From: Bacteroidota bacterium
GTDB lineage: Bacteria; Bacteroidota; Bacteroidia; Flavobacteriales; Schleiferiaceae
Assembly (NCBI GenBank): GCA_024742495.1
Contig: JANSYJ010000001.1
Span: 248,001 to 312,000 of the forward strand
Length of the DNA stretch: 64,000 nucleotides
Reading direction: 5' to 3'
Under the pieces are notes generated by a model. It made no database searches and was not told where the DNA came from. It saw only the letters and a program-made list of their open reading frames with translations. A program made the translations under genes and the position numbers. Numbering within the stretch: position 1 is the stretch's first letter; each line of letters starts with the position of its first letter. Below, in pieces: positions 46,752 through 55,498 of the stretch.

Positions 46752-48212
46752 ATGAACCCATTAAACAGCCCACATATACCCCCTCAAGCGAAAGCCAATA
46801 TGTCTATGGACGAGCGCTTTTTGCAGAAACTCCAAGAGCATGTCCTCCAGAATCTTCAGGTAGAAGATTACAGCGTGGAGGACCTGGCTCAGGAGGTGGC
46901 TTTTAGTCGGTCGCATCTCTATCGGAAACTGCAAAGTTTAACCGGTCTCTCCATCTCGCAATTCATTCGTAAAGTTCGCCTCGAAAAGGCCTATGAGCTG
47001 CTCCAAGACGAGGTGGCTACCATATCGGAGATTGCTTACTCAGTAGGCTTTGGCAGTAGCACATATTTCAGTAAATGCTTTCATGAGGAATACGGCTTTC
47101 CGCCGGGCGAATTAAAAAAGCGCCCCGCTTCCGAGCAAAATCCTAACTCAAAAGTGACCTTGGCCGTAAAACCAAACGCCAATAGCGCCATTGAAGCTTT
47201 ACATCCCGGCAGCAGTGGCGAGCTAATTGAAGAACTCTTTCGCTCCTTAATTCCTTTTAAACCGAGTTTAGAAAAGTTTGTCATCATTGATGAAGAGGAG
47301 GGTGAAAGTTTAGACCCCAGATTATTAGCTTATCAAACTATAAAGTGTTTTCCCTGGCCCTTGGGAGTGGAGCTACGTCGTTTGTTCTCCGCAAGCTTCA
47401 AGCAAGTCTCCGAGGAACGTTATCATCAAAGTTTAAAAACCCTGCGTAAAACCTTACGGTTTTGCTCCTTTTTAATGATTGCAGAGCTTTTAGAGCTTAT
47501 TCAAAATAAAGGCCAACTCGAAAGCTTAAAGGGAAAAGGCAAGGCCATCAGCGATGCGATAATGCGCATGGCCGATCCAGATTTCCTATTTCTATTTAAT
47601 GCCCTTTCTACTCCTTTAAGAGAAAACGAAAGCTTATTTATCCCTGAGCTATGTGAGCTCAACGATCCGGTATTAAACCGAGAATTGGAAGCATGGCTGG
47701 ATATGCTGGAGGAGGCCGATAATTTAGATTTAGCTATTCGCTGTCAAACGGTTGATCAATCCTTAAACTTAATCCTAAAAAAGGTTGGCTTCTTAGCCCG
47801 CTATCGCCTTGTAAACATTAGCGAAATTCAAGTCTTAAAAAACAAGTTTCAAGAGGCGGAATACGAACATCACTATCACTTTTTAAACGCGGTAGATGCC
47901 GACTTTAAAGCGCATGCCGAAAAGCTCCATCAATTTGCAGATTCCCAATCCGTTCTGCTCATGAGCAGCATAAGAGAAACCAAACATTTCTTAAACCTTT
48001 CGCCCTTTTTAGTAGACACTTACGACTCTGTAAAATCGCTGCAAGGGGCAAGTTCCCGCCGCGATGTTTTTCTGCTTCAAAGCGTTGACAAGGATAGGCT
48101 CTATTTTGAAGGCTCCGATCTCAATCGAACGGAGGACCTCAGCTCCGAGCGTCATTTCCCAATCTGGATGAATGCTTTTCGAAAAAGTATTCAATTATTA
48201 AACACCCTATGA
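46752..48212 (+). CDS. protein with N-terminal AraC-type DNA-binding domain and unrecognised C-terminal region
   Basis: A 486 aa protein, first of a five-gene overlapping operon. The AraC double helix-turn-helix is at the N-terminus (about 17-120: YSVEDLAQEVAFSRSHLYRK, then ISEIAYSVGFGSSTYFSKCF), unlike standard AraC regulators, where it is C-terminal. The remaining roughly 350 residues look mostly helical (LRKTLRFCSFLMIAELLELI, LNRELEAWLDMLEEADNL) and match no family I know. There is no signal peptide, so it should be cytoplasmic. A second ATG at 46800 (MSMDERFLQ) may be the true start. Its stop overlaps the STAND gene ATG (ATGA), suggesting coupled synthesis and perhaps physical partnership. 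DNA binding is strongly implied; target unknown. Confidence 0.85.
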   Translation: MNPLNSPHIPPQAKANMSMDERFLQKLQEHVLQNLQVEDYSVEDLAQEVAFSRSHLYRKLQSLTGLSISQFIRKVRLEKAYELLQDEVATISEIAYSVGFGSSTYFSKCFHEEYGFPPGELKKRPASEQNPNSKVTLAVKPNANSAIEALHPGSSGELIEELFRSLIPFKPSLEKFVIIDEEEGESLDPRLLAYQTIKCFPWPLGVELRRLFSASFKQVSEERYHQSLKTLRKTLRFCSFLMIAELLELIQNKGQLESLKGKGKAISDAIMRMADPDFLFLFNALSTPLRENESLFIPELCELNDPVLNRELEAWLDMLEEADNLDLAIRCQTVDQSLNLILKKVGFLARYRLVNISEIQVLKNKFQEAEYEHHYHFLNAVDADFKAHAEKLHQFADSQSVLLMSSIRETKHFLNLSPFLVDTYDSVKSLQGASSRRDVFLLQSVDKDRLYFEGSDLNRTEDLSSERHFPIWMNAFRKSIQLLNTL

Positions 48213-50782
48213 GCCAATCCAAGCCCATATCGCCCTATAAATTTTTAGACTCTTACGGTTTAGATGATGCCCCATTCTTTTTTGGTAGAGAAAAAGAAAT
48301 AGAAGAGGCTTACCAGAAGGTTTTTCAAAGTCGCATCTTACTAGTTTACGGTGCTTCCGGTACTGGTAAATCCAGCCTTATTCAATGTGGGCTTGCCAAT
48401 CAATTTAGGTCATCGGATTGGATGCCCATAAATGTGCGTAGAGGCGGACATGTGCTGCGCTCCATGCAAAGGCAGCTCGAAAAGAATTGCAGCCTCGATG
48501 CCAAGCTTGATAGTAATATCCTTCCGCAGCCCCGCGATATTCAGGCTTTAGTACAGCAGGTTTTTTTAGATCACTTCAAACCCATCTATTTCATATTTGA
48601 TCAGTTTGAAGAGTTATTCATCTTTGGCAATCGCGAAGAGTGGGAGCTCTTTGGACAAACCATCCAAGCTTTGTTACAGAGCGAATTGGATATACACTTC
48701 ATCTTCGTTGTTCGCGGCGATTACCTCGAATACCTCAATGAATTTGAGAAGGAAATTCCGGGTTTTTTCGACAATCGCCTGAGGGTTGAAAAAATGTCGG
48801 CCCGACAAGCAGAGGAGAGCATTAAAGGACCCGCAGCCGCAGGTGGAATTAAACTTGAAGAAGGATTTGCCGAAACGCTTTTACAAAGACTAAGCGGACC
48901 TCAACATGCGGTAGAACCGACCTTCCTGCAGGTATACCTCGATAAACTCTTTCAGGTGCAAGGGGCTAAGGCCGCTTTTCGCAAAGAGGATTTAGATAAA
49001 ATTGGTCCTATTGACGATATCCTCGGTGAATTCGTTGATGAGCAGGTATTTAAAATGGAGGAGCCAAAGCTCGCCTGGTCAATTCTTAAGTGTTTTGTAT
49101 CCCTCGATGGAACGAAATTGCCCTTGCCTAAGAATGAAATTGCCAAAGTTTTAGGTCAGCTTGGGGTAAATTGCCCGGCCGATAAACTGCAAAACTACCT
49201 GGAGGAACTCGTATCGAAACGCATTTTAAAAAGTGCCGATGAAGAATCTCGCCTCGAATTAAGACACGACAGCTTGGCGCTTAAAATTTATGAGCGCATT
49301 TCATTGCAAGAAAAAGAGCGTCTTGAAGTACAGCGCTTTTTAAACCTTAGCTTTAAGGAGTTTCAAAAAAGAGGAACTCTCTTAAAGGAGGAAGACCTAG
49401 CTTATATCGCGCCTCATGAGCGTAAATTAGACTTAAGCGCAGAGATGACGATGTTCATTGAACGCAGTCGGAAAAACTCTATATCCGCAAGACGAAAGGC
49501 ACGCAATCAAAGAATAATAGCCCTTCTGATTCTGCTCTTAGCCTTAAGCTCATTGGGCGGTTGGTATTACAGTGGCCTCGAAAAAGAACGCGCCAATGCC
49601 GAAGCGGCCCGAGCGCAAATTGAATCGAATAAGGCTAAAAATCAAAAGGAAATAGCCGAGGCCCAAAAAGAGAAAGCCCTAAGCCAAGAGGCGGAAGCTC
49701 TTAAGCAGGCCCAGCTAGCGCAAGCGGCCGAAAACCTAGCAGAGGAAAAATCGCAAAGGGCCATTGCGGCCGAAAAAGAGGCACGTTTGGAAAAACAAGC
49801 TGCCGACGAAGCAAGGGCCTCAGCGCAGCTAAACGCCCAAGAAGCCTTAAGTCAAAAAGCTAAAGCGGAAGTCGCTAGGGCGGAGGAAACACGACTTCGT
49901 AGAATTTCTCAAGCACGACAAATGGCGTTAAAGGCCCAGCAAATGGAATTTCCGGCAAGAGCGCAACTCGCCCTGCAGGCATTTCTTTTACATAAAGCGC
50001 AAAAGGGAGACCCCGAAGAAGCGGCCATTTTTGAAGCGCTACTTGCTGCAAAACGCAGCAAATTAAAAGATCCATTCTTGCTGCAAAACCTTGAAGTCCA
50101 AATTGTTGATTTTGTTCGGAGCCCGGCTGGAATTCGATTGCAAAGTAACGATGGAGCGCTTTATGAATGGGAGAACTCCAAGCTAAGCTTAATAGAAGCG
50201 GCTCCTCAAGGTTTTTCACATCAAAACAAATTGGATGAAGCCGGCGGCTACAAAATTAGAGCCACCGAAAATGGACAGTTGTTCTACGAAAATCCTCAGG
50301 GTGAAGAGGCTGAACTTAGCTTAAAAACGGAAGATTTATCGGTTGTGAAAATTAGTGCTGATGGGCAGTGGATTGCATGGGGCCAGCAAAATGGTTCCCT
50401 TTTCGCCTACCATGTGCCTAGTGGCGAACGCCGACAGTTACCTGCCCATTACAGCGCGGTGAGTGATCTTAGCTTTAGTCCTAATTCCCAGCAACTCGCT
50501 TCTAGTGGCTACGATAGAATGGTGCAGATTTGGGATCTTCAAAATCTTAATAAAAGCCCGCGCCGGATTAACAACCTTGCCTTTTGGGTGGCCTGTATCG
50601 AATTTGGACCTAAGGATAATCTTTGGGTAAACACCTATGAAGGTCAGCTTTATAAATTTCCCCTGAAGACCCAGGCTTTACACCATTTTCTTTGTGCCGA
50701 TGCCCTCCCTCTTCCCAGCGCTAAAGAGTGGCAACAATGGGCGGCTGAAGGTATCCCTCTAAAAAATCCCTGCCAACCATGA
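48209..50782 (+). CDS. membrane-anchored STAND NTPase with coiled coil and WD40-like C-terminus
   Basis: An 857 aa protein of the nSTAND1 kind. An FFFGREKEIEEAY helix leads into Walker A GASGTGKSS (48-56); Walker B is IYFIFDQFEEL (126-136). A helical wing carrying LRHDSLALKIYERI follows. A basic stretch (RRKARNQR) precedes the only membrane span (about 436-455). After it comes an Ala/Glu/Lys coiled coil (about 456-570), then RISQARQMALKAQQ and WD40-like blades, clearest at 747-775 (SDLSFSPNSQQLASSGYDRM). Positive-inside logic puts the NTPase in the cytoplasm and the WD40 end in the periplasm. STAND proteins act as ligand-gated switches. Overlaps neighbours by 4 nt on both sides. Confidence 0.88.
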   Translation: MSQSKPISPYKFLDSYGLDDAPFFFGREKEIEEAYQKVFQSRILLVYGASGTGKSSLIQCGLANQFRSSDWMPINVRRGGHVLRSMQRQLEKNCSLDAKLDSNILPQPRDIQALVQQVFLDHFKPIYFIFDQFEELFIFGNREEWELFGQTIQALLQSELDIHFIFVVRGDYLEYLNEFEKEIPGFFDNRLRVEKMSARQAEESIKGPAAAGGIKLEEGFAETLLQRLSGPQHAVEPTFLQVYLDKLFQVQGAKAAFRKEDLDKIGPIDDILGEFVDEQVFKMEEPKLAWSILKCFVSLDGTKLPLPKNEIAKVLGQLGVNCPADKLQNYLEELVSKRILKSADEESRLELRHDSLALKIYERISLQEKERLEVQRFLNLSFKEFQKRGTLLKEEDLAYIAPHERKLDLSAEMTMFIERSRKNSISARRKARNQRIIALLILLLALSSLGGWYYSGLEKERANAEAARAQIESNKAKNQKEIAEAQKEKALSQEAEALKQAQLAQAAENLAEEKSQRAIAAEKEARLEKQAADEARASAQLNAQEALSQKAKAEVARAEETRLRRISQARQMALKAQQMEFPARAQLALQAFLLHKAQKGDPEEAAIFEALLAAKRSKLKDPFLLQNLEVQIVDFVRSPAGIRLQSNDGALYEWENSKLSLIEAAPQGFSHQNKLDEAGGYKIRATENGQLFYENPQGEEAELSLKTEDLSVVKISADGQWIAWGQQNGSLFAYHVPSGERRQLPAHYSAVSDLSFSPNSQQLASSGYDRMVQIWDLQNLNKSPRRINNLAFWVACIEFGPKDNLWVNTYEGQLYKFPLKTQALHHFLCADALPLPSAKEWQQWAAEGIPLKNPCQP

Positions 50783-51807
50783 AACAACTTTTAACCCCCC
50801 TCCTATTTTTATGTTTTCAACTTCCTGCGCAAAGTTGTTTGCAAAACTTGGAAGAAGCCCAAATCGCCTATTTCAACGGTCGCTTTTCCGCCTGTATCGA
50901 ATTGCTTGAAAGCTGCGCCCCTGAGCTCAAGGAAAAAGCAGATCGCGTAAAGGCCTATGAGCTACTAGCGAAGAGCTTTGAAATGATAAAGAGTAGAGAT
51001 AAAGCGCTCATTGCTATGCAAAACTTGCTGCAAGAAGACCCCTTTTATCGCACCAGACCCAGCTTAAGCATTTCATTGGAGGAGCTCCGTTCACAGTTTA
51101 AGCTTCAAAAGCAATGGCATTTTGGATTGGAGGCCTCCTACCTTCAAAATAATTTGGAAGCCCTTAAATACTGGTCTTTCTCCGGAGATGCAGCGCAGCA
51201 AACTGTAAGTGCCTCACCGGGTTTGCAGTTTGGCCTATGGTCGAGTTATCAATTGTGGAAAGGGCTGCGGCTTCAAGCGGGAGTTTATTACCAATGGCTT
51301 GAAACGGAGAGTTCCGAGCTTCAGCAAGGCTACCTGCTTCAAAGCAGTTCCGAGACCTATCAATTTTGGAAGCCCTCTTTTGGCTTGGAGTACGAACAAG
51401 ATTTAAAGCGTTTATCGCTATTCCTAGGTGCGGGTGCTAGCTTGCAGTTTTTACAAAGCGCTCAAGGTGATTTGCGCTTAGATCCCCAAGAGAGCGATTT
51501 TCCAACCGCCTTCCCTGGCTTTCCCGAAAAGATAGAAAACGCCGATCTCAACTTCCAAAGGCAAAAGATGCTTCCATCCCTGTACTTAGAGTTCGGCATT
51601 CGTGTACCCTTTGGCTATAATCAAGTACAGTTCTCTTACCGATACAGCTTGGGTCAGCGAAATATGGTACTCCACGATGAACGCTATTCCAAGGAAGTTT
51701 TTTATCAAAACCTCGGCTACATACCCGATGATTACATCCTACATACTGGGTCCATCAACATCAGTTTTGTGCGCAGTATTATCCGGCCTAAACGAAGAAT
51801 GTTATGA
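50779..51807 (+). CDS. TPR plus beta-barrel outer-membrane protein
   Basis: A 342 aa exported protein (signal MKQLLTPLLFLCFQLPAQS). Residues about 20-105 form two or three TPR-like helix pairs (AQIAYFNGRFSACIELLESC, AYELLAKSFEMIKSRDKALI). The rest (about 115-340) is made of alternating strands typical of small outer-membrane barrels in Bacteroidota (LQFGLWSSYQLWKGLRLQAGVYYQW, LYLEFGIRVPFGYNQVQFSYRYSLG). It overlaps the STAND gene before it and the lipoprotein gene after it by 4 nt each, so the three are translated together. Role unknown; a link from the outer membrane to the periplasmic part of the STAND protein is inference. Confidence 0.8.
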   Translation: MKQLLTPLLFLCFQLPAQSCLQNLEEAQIAYFNGRFSACIELLESCAPELKEKADRVKAYELLAKSFEMIKSRDKALIAMQNLLQEDPFYRTRPSLSISLEELRSQFKLQKQWHFGLEASYLQNNLEALKYWSFSGDAAQQTVSASPGLQFGLWSSYQLWKGLRLQAGVYYQWLETESSELQQGYLLQSSSETYQFWKPSFGLEYEQDLKRLSLFLGAGASLQFLQSAQGDLRLDPQESDFPTAFPGFPEKIENADLNFQRQKMLPSLYLEFGIRVPFGYNQVQFSYRYSLGQRNMVLHDERYSKEVFYQNLGYIPDDYILHTGSINISFVRSIIRPKRRML

Positions 51808-53090
51808 GAAAAGGTTTACTTATTTACGCCCTGGCTTTGCTAAGTATAGCTTGCCAAAAAGAAGAGGCTGAAAGGGCGGCAGTTTTTGTAAAAAGTTATG
51901 GGCTGCAAGGAAACAGTCGCTTAAATGATGTTTTGGAATTGGCCAATGGCGATTTACTTTTTTGCGGTCAAGTATCAAAACCGGCCTTCATTAGCAATGC
52001 CTCCTCGGATATTAGCGGTGGTACGCTCGAAGAAAGCTCCCCGGCGCTAATACTAACCGATGCTGAAGGAAACTTAAAAGAGCAACGCCTTTACCCTATA
52101 AATTACGCAGATATCGATCCTGCCATTGAAATCGATGATTTATATGGTTTGGCGAATTTCTTAGAAGTACTGCCCCTTGCAAATGGCGGTTATTTGGTTC
52201 ATGGCGAATTCCGTGGTTTTGGATTTGATATACCCACCGTAAATCTCTCCAGAGAAAGAAGCACCAGTAATTCCACCCCCTTCCTAGCCCGCTTTAATGC
52301 TAATCTCGAAATGCTGGAATTTCAAAATCTAAATGGCAGTCCGCCCTGGGATAGGCGACTTTATTCGGGCGGAGTTTTAAAAGCCAAACCAGATCAATCC
52401 GGTTTTGTATTTATGATAGGTTTTAGCGTGGGCTTTCCAGGTGGCTTTTTAGGCTATCGCCTTATGGAACTTGACGAGAACGGTCAAGAGATAAAAACCA
52501 CCTCCTTTTACAATAGCTCAGAACTAAAGTTTGCCCGCGATTTTACTTTTTTAAATGATGATGAAATTGGCGTCGTTGGCCAGCTTGGGGGTGATTACCA
52601 AATCTTTCGGGTAGATGCAGGAAGCTTTTTTGAATTTACCAAGGTATTCCTGGCTCCAGATGGTACCAATCAAACCTTTAATGACAATGCCATTTTAATT
52701 GAAAAACTTGCTGGTGGCGAGGTCTTTTGTTTCTATACCCAACCGGTTGAAATAAACTACATGCACATTCTCGACTCTCGTTTAGCCTCCCAAAGCAAGG
52801 AGGATTTAGAGCCCGATCATATCGACCAATATCCTTTGAAAAGCAATATCTGTCGCAATGGAGATGTTTTGCTGACTTGTATCGATTTGGAAGATGAGTT
52901 TATTGAACGCAGTCATGTTTATCGAATCAGCCCCGAAGGAGAGGTGCATTGGAAACGCACTTATAACGGTCGCGTGCAACAAATAAAGGAAAGTGCCGAT
53001 GGTGGCATTTTTGTTTTAGCCGATCTGTTTTACAGCGGAGGAAACCGAAAGGGAACTTTTTACAAAATCAGCGCCAATGGTACGTTCTAA
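51804..53090 (+). CDS. lipoprotein with beta-propeller-like repeats
   Basis: A 428 aa lipoprotein: signal MRKGLLIYALALLSIAC (lipobox SIAC, Cys17). The mature part has recurring blocks such as NDVLELANGDLLFCGQV, LEVLPLANGGYLVHGEF and IKESADGGIFVLADLF, which suggest a beta-propeller of the delta-60 or Kelch-like sort found in secreted Bacteroidota proteins. No catalytic motif. It overlaps the barrel gene by 4 nt and the next lipoprotein gene by 14 nt. Probably periplasmic or surface-exposed; a sensor or ligand-binding role is speculation. Confidence 0.78.
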   Translation: MRKGLLIYALALLSIACQKEEAERAAVFVKSYGLQGNSRLNDVLELANGDLLFCGQVSKPAFISNASSDISGGTLEESSPALILTDAEGNLKEQRLYPINYADIDPAIEIDDLYGLANFLEVLPLANGGYLVHGEFRGFGFDIPTVNLSRERSTSNSTPFLARFNANLEMLEFQNLNGSPPWDRRLYSGGVLKAKPDQSGFVFMIGFSVGFPGGFLGYRLMELDENGQEIKTTSFYNSSELKFARDFTFLNDDEIGVVGQLGGDYQIFRVDAGSFFEFTKVFLAPDGTNQTFNDNAILIEKLAGGEVFCFYTQPVEINYMHILDSRLASQSKEDLEPDHIDQYPLKSNICRNGDVLLTCIDLEDEFIERSHVYRISPEGEVHWKRTYNGRVQQIKESADGGIFVLADLFYSGGNRKGTFYKISANGTF

Positions 53091-53628
53091 ATATTTGCTT
53101 GTTCTTTTAATTTTCTTGGGCGCTTGCGCTGAAAGCGATTCCCCAATTGAGCCTTCACCCGCTAAGGGAATAATCGGCCTTTGGCAATACGAGTATTTAG
53201 TTGTGGCCGATAGCCTGGAAACGCCCTTCGCCAATAATCGAATGGAGCCCGGCACCTTTAAAGGTACTCTCGGAGGTGAAAGAGCAGAAATTAACCGTCG
53301 GCAAGTGCGCTATTTTGAAGACGGCACCTATCAGCTGCTGTGGCTAGATCGAGGTTCCTATCAGCTGGGCACAGAAGACAGTCCCAACTGGCAACCCTCC
53401 TATGGTTTGTATCAAGTTTCAGCCGGGGAAGACAGTCTTTGGCATAATGCCCCATTTTACTATGCTTATCCCTACTCCATCCGTATTGATGGCGACACCC
53501 TAATACGAACTTCTCAACGCTATATGAGTAGCAATAGTCGCGATTTCAACGGAGCTCCTTTTCAGTCTTTATGGAATAGCGGCGATCGGGTACAATACAA
53601 AGAGGTTTTCATTCGTCTATCTGAATAG
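53077..53628 (+). CDS. small lipocalin-like lipoprotein
   Basis: A 183 aa lipoprotein with signal MVRSKYLLVLLIFLGAC (lipobox LGAC, Cys17), then IIGLWQYEYLVVAD, which resembles the opening GxW strand of lipocalin-like domains in Bacteroidota. Further strands (VRYFEDGTYQLLW, YSIRIDGDTLIRT) fit a small barrel. It is the last gene of the overlapping operon; its ATG is inside the previous gene. Function unknown. Confidence 0.78.
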   Translation: MVRSKYLLVLLIFLGACAESDSPIEPSPAKGIIGLWQYEYLVVADSLETPFANNRMEPGTFKGTLGGERAEINRRQVRYFEDGTYQLLWLDRGSYQLGTEDSPNWQPSYGLYQVSAGEDSLWHNAPFYYAYPYSIRIDGDTLIRTSQRYMSSNSRDFNGAPFQSLWNSGDRVQYKEVFIRLSE

Positions 53629-53679
53629 AATAAATTGATTTGAAAATTTATAGGATTCGCTGAAGACTTAAGTTTTAGG

Positions 53680-53687
53680 TACTTTTG
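53680..53687 (+). promoter_or_regulatory. -7 box of the lysS promoter
   Basis: TACTTTTG matches TAnnTTTG exactly, 17 nt before the lysS ATG. It shows that lysS is not simply the end of the preceding five-gene operon. Confidence 0.5.
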
Positions 53688-53704
53688 CGCGAAATTTTTA
53701 GGTC

Positions 53705-55429
53705 ATGAGTCAACAACTTTCCGAACAGGAAATTCTACGTCGCGAATCTTTAGTCGCCTTAAGGGAGATGGGGATAGAGCCCTACCCGGCCGCGCGCTAT
53801 GAAGCCAGCCACTTTTCTACCGATATTCTTGAGGGATTTGAAAAGCAGGAAGATGACGAAGTATGGACTTCGGTTAAGCTTAGTGGTAGAATTATGACCA
53901 AGCGCATCATGGGAAAGGCTTCTTTCTTGGATGTGATGGATTCTAAAGGCCGCTTACAGGTTTATTTAAACCGCGATATTCTTTGTCCAGATGAAAATAA
54001 AGATCTCTACAATGTGGTTTTTAAACGCCATTTAGACATTGGCGATTTCATTGGGATTACCGGAAAGGTATTCCGCACTAAAATGGGTGAAATAACCATT
54101 GAGGCTGATAGTCTAACTGTTTTAAGCAAGAGCTTGAAACCTCTGCCAATTGTAAAGAAAGATGAGGAAGGCAATGTTTATGATGCCTTCACCGATCCCG
54201 AGCAACGCTATCGTATGCGTTATGTGGATTTAGTGGTTAATGATCACGTTAAGGAAACCTTCATTACCCGCTCGAAGATTATGACTGCCATGCGGGAGTT
54301 TTTCAACCGCCACGACTATCTTGAGGTAGAAACACCCATCCTACAGCCCATACCAGGAGGCGCAGCCGCCCGTCCTTTCATTACCCACCACAATGCCTTA
54401 AATATTCCCCTTTATCTGCGAATTGCCAATGAGCTTTACCTGAAACGACTCATTGTAGGTGGCTTTGAAGGAGTTTATGAGTTTGCTAAGGATTTTCGAA
54501 ATGAAGGTATGGACCGCACCCATAATCCAGAGTTTACCGCTATGGAAATATACGTGGCCTACAAGGACTATTTCTGGATGATGGAGTTCACCGAGCAAAT
54601 GTTAGAACATGTGGTGAAAACAGTGCATAATGGCAAAACCGAAGTAAGCTTTGGAGGCACCAAGCTAAACTTTAAAGCGCCCTATGCGAGAGTGAGCATG
54701 CGCGATGCCATTCTGGAGCACACCCAATTTGATATTGATGGGAAATCGGAGGAAGAGCTTCGAGAAGCTTGTAAGAAAATGGGGGTTGAGGTTGATTCCA
54801 CTTATGGTAAAGGCAAATTAATTGATGAGATTTTTGGCGAAAAGTGTGAGCCAAAATATATACAGCCCACCTTTATTACCGACTACCCTGTGGAGATGTC
54901 GCCCCTCTGCAAGAAGCATCGCGAAAACCCAGAATATACCGAGCGTTTTGAGCTCATGATAAATGGTAAAGAAGTAGCCAATGCCTATTCTGAATTAAAC
55001 GATCCAATCGACCAGAGGGAGCGTTTTGAAGAACAAGTAAAATTGGCCGAGAAGGGTGATGATGAAGCGATGTTCATTGATCAAGATTTTCTACGTGCTC
55101 TGGAATACGGTATGCCGCCCACCTCGGGTATGGGAATTGGAATTGATCGTTTAACGATGATGTTAACCGATAATGCTTCCATCCAAGAAGTACTTTTCTT
55201 CCCTCAAATGAAGCCAGAGAATAAGGAAGAAAAGAAAGTGGAGCTTAATGAGAATGAGAAGCTAATTTCATCCTTATTAGAGCCCGAAACTAGCTATGCC
55301 CTTAGCGAGATAAAGGAGAAGGCTGGTCTTTCTAATAAACAGTGGGACAAAAGCCTCAAAGGCTTAAACCAAAAGGAAGTTACCAAAGTTGAGAAAACCG
55401 AAAGTGGCTTGTTTATTCGGCTCGCCTAA
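53705..55429 (+). CDS. lysS: lysyl-tRNA synthetase with C-terminal extension
   Basis: A class II LysRS of 574 aa. The N-terminal OB fold (VKLSGRIMTKRIMGKASFLDVMD) is followed by catalytic motif 2 (YEFAKDFRNEGMDRTHNPEFT) and motif 3 (GMPPTSGMGIGIDRLTMMLT), all complete. The normal enzyme ends near residue 504 (FFPQMKPE). A further 70 residues (505-574) form a charged linker and a compact helical segment (LISSLLEPETSYALSEIKEKAGLSNKQW) that looks like a small winged helix. Extensions of this kind occur in some Bacteroidota; role unknown. Confidence 0.95.
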   Translation: MSQQLSEQEILRRESLVALREMGIEPYPAARYEASHFSTDILEGFEKQEDDEVWTSVKLSGRIMTKRIMGKASFLDVMDSKGRLQVYLNRDILCPDENKDLYNVVFKRHLDIGDFIGITGKVFRTKMGEITIEADSLTVLSKSLKPLPIVKKDEEGNVYDAFTDPEQRYRMRYVDLVVNDHVKETFITRSKIMTAMREFFNRHDYLEVETPILQPIPGGAAARPFITHHNALNIPLYLRIANELYLKRLIVGGFEGVYEFAKDFRNEGMDRTHNPEFTAMEIYVAYKDYFWMMEFTEQMLEHVVKTVHNGKTEVSFGGTKLNFKAPYARVSMRDAILEHTQFDIDGKSEEELREACKKMGVEVDSTYGKGKLIDEIFGEKCEPKYIQPTFITDYPVEMSPLCKKHRENPEYTERFELMINGKEVANAYSELNDPIDQRERFEEQVKLAEKGDDEAMFIDQDFLRALEYGMPPTSGMGIGIDRLTMMLTDNASIQEVLFFPQMKPENKEEKKVELNENEKLISSLLEPETSYALSEIKEKAGLSNKQWDKSLKGLNQKEVTKVEKTESGLFIRLA

Positions 55430-55498
55430 TGGGCTTTAAGCGCCGTATTTTGGACTTTTTCAGCAAGTTTATTTTTAAGGAGGCGGCATCTTTGTAAG

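Noticed and set aside
46670-46906. Alternative plus-strand frame over the start of the AraC-STAND operon
   Set aside because: It runs into the AraC domain in another frame, where the real frame has a full helix-turn-helix.
49600-49920. Repeat-like Ala/Glu/Lys stretch in the STAND gene considered as a DNA repeat
   Set aside because: The DNA is not repeated exactly; it is a coiled-coil composition effect.
48209-53628. Reading the STAND operon as an anti-phage defence island
   Set aside because: STAND NTPases occur in defence, but here the neighbours are envelope proteins, there is no nuclease or other effector domain, and no mobile element flanks the locus.
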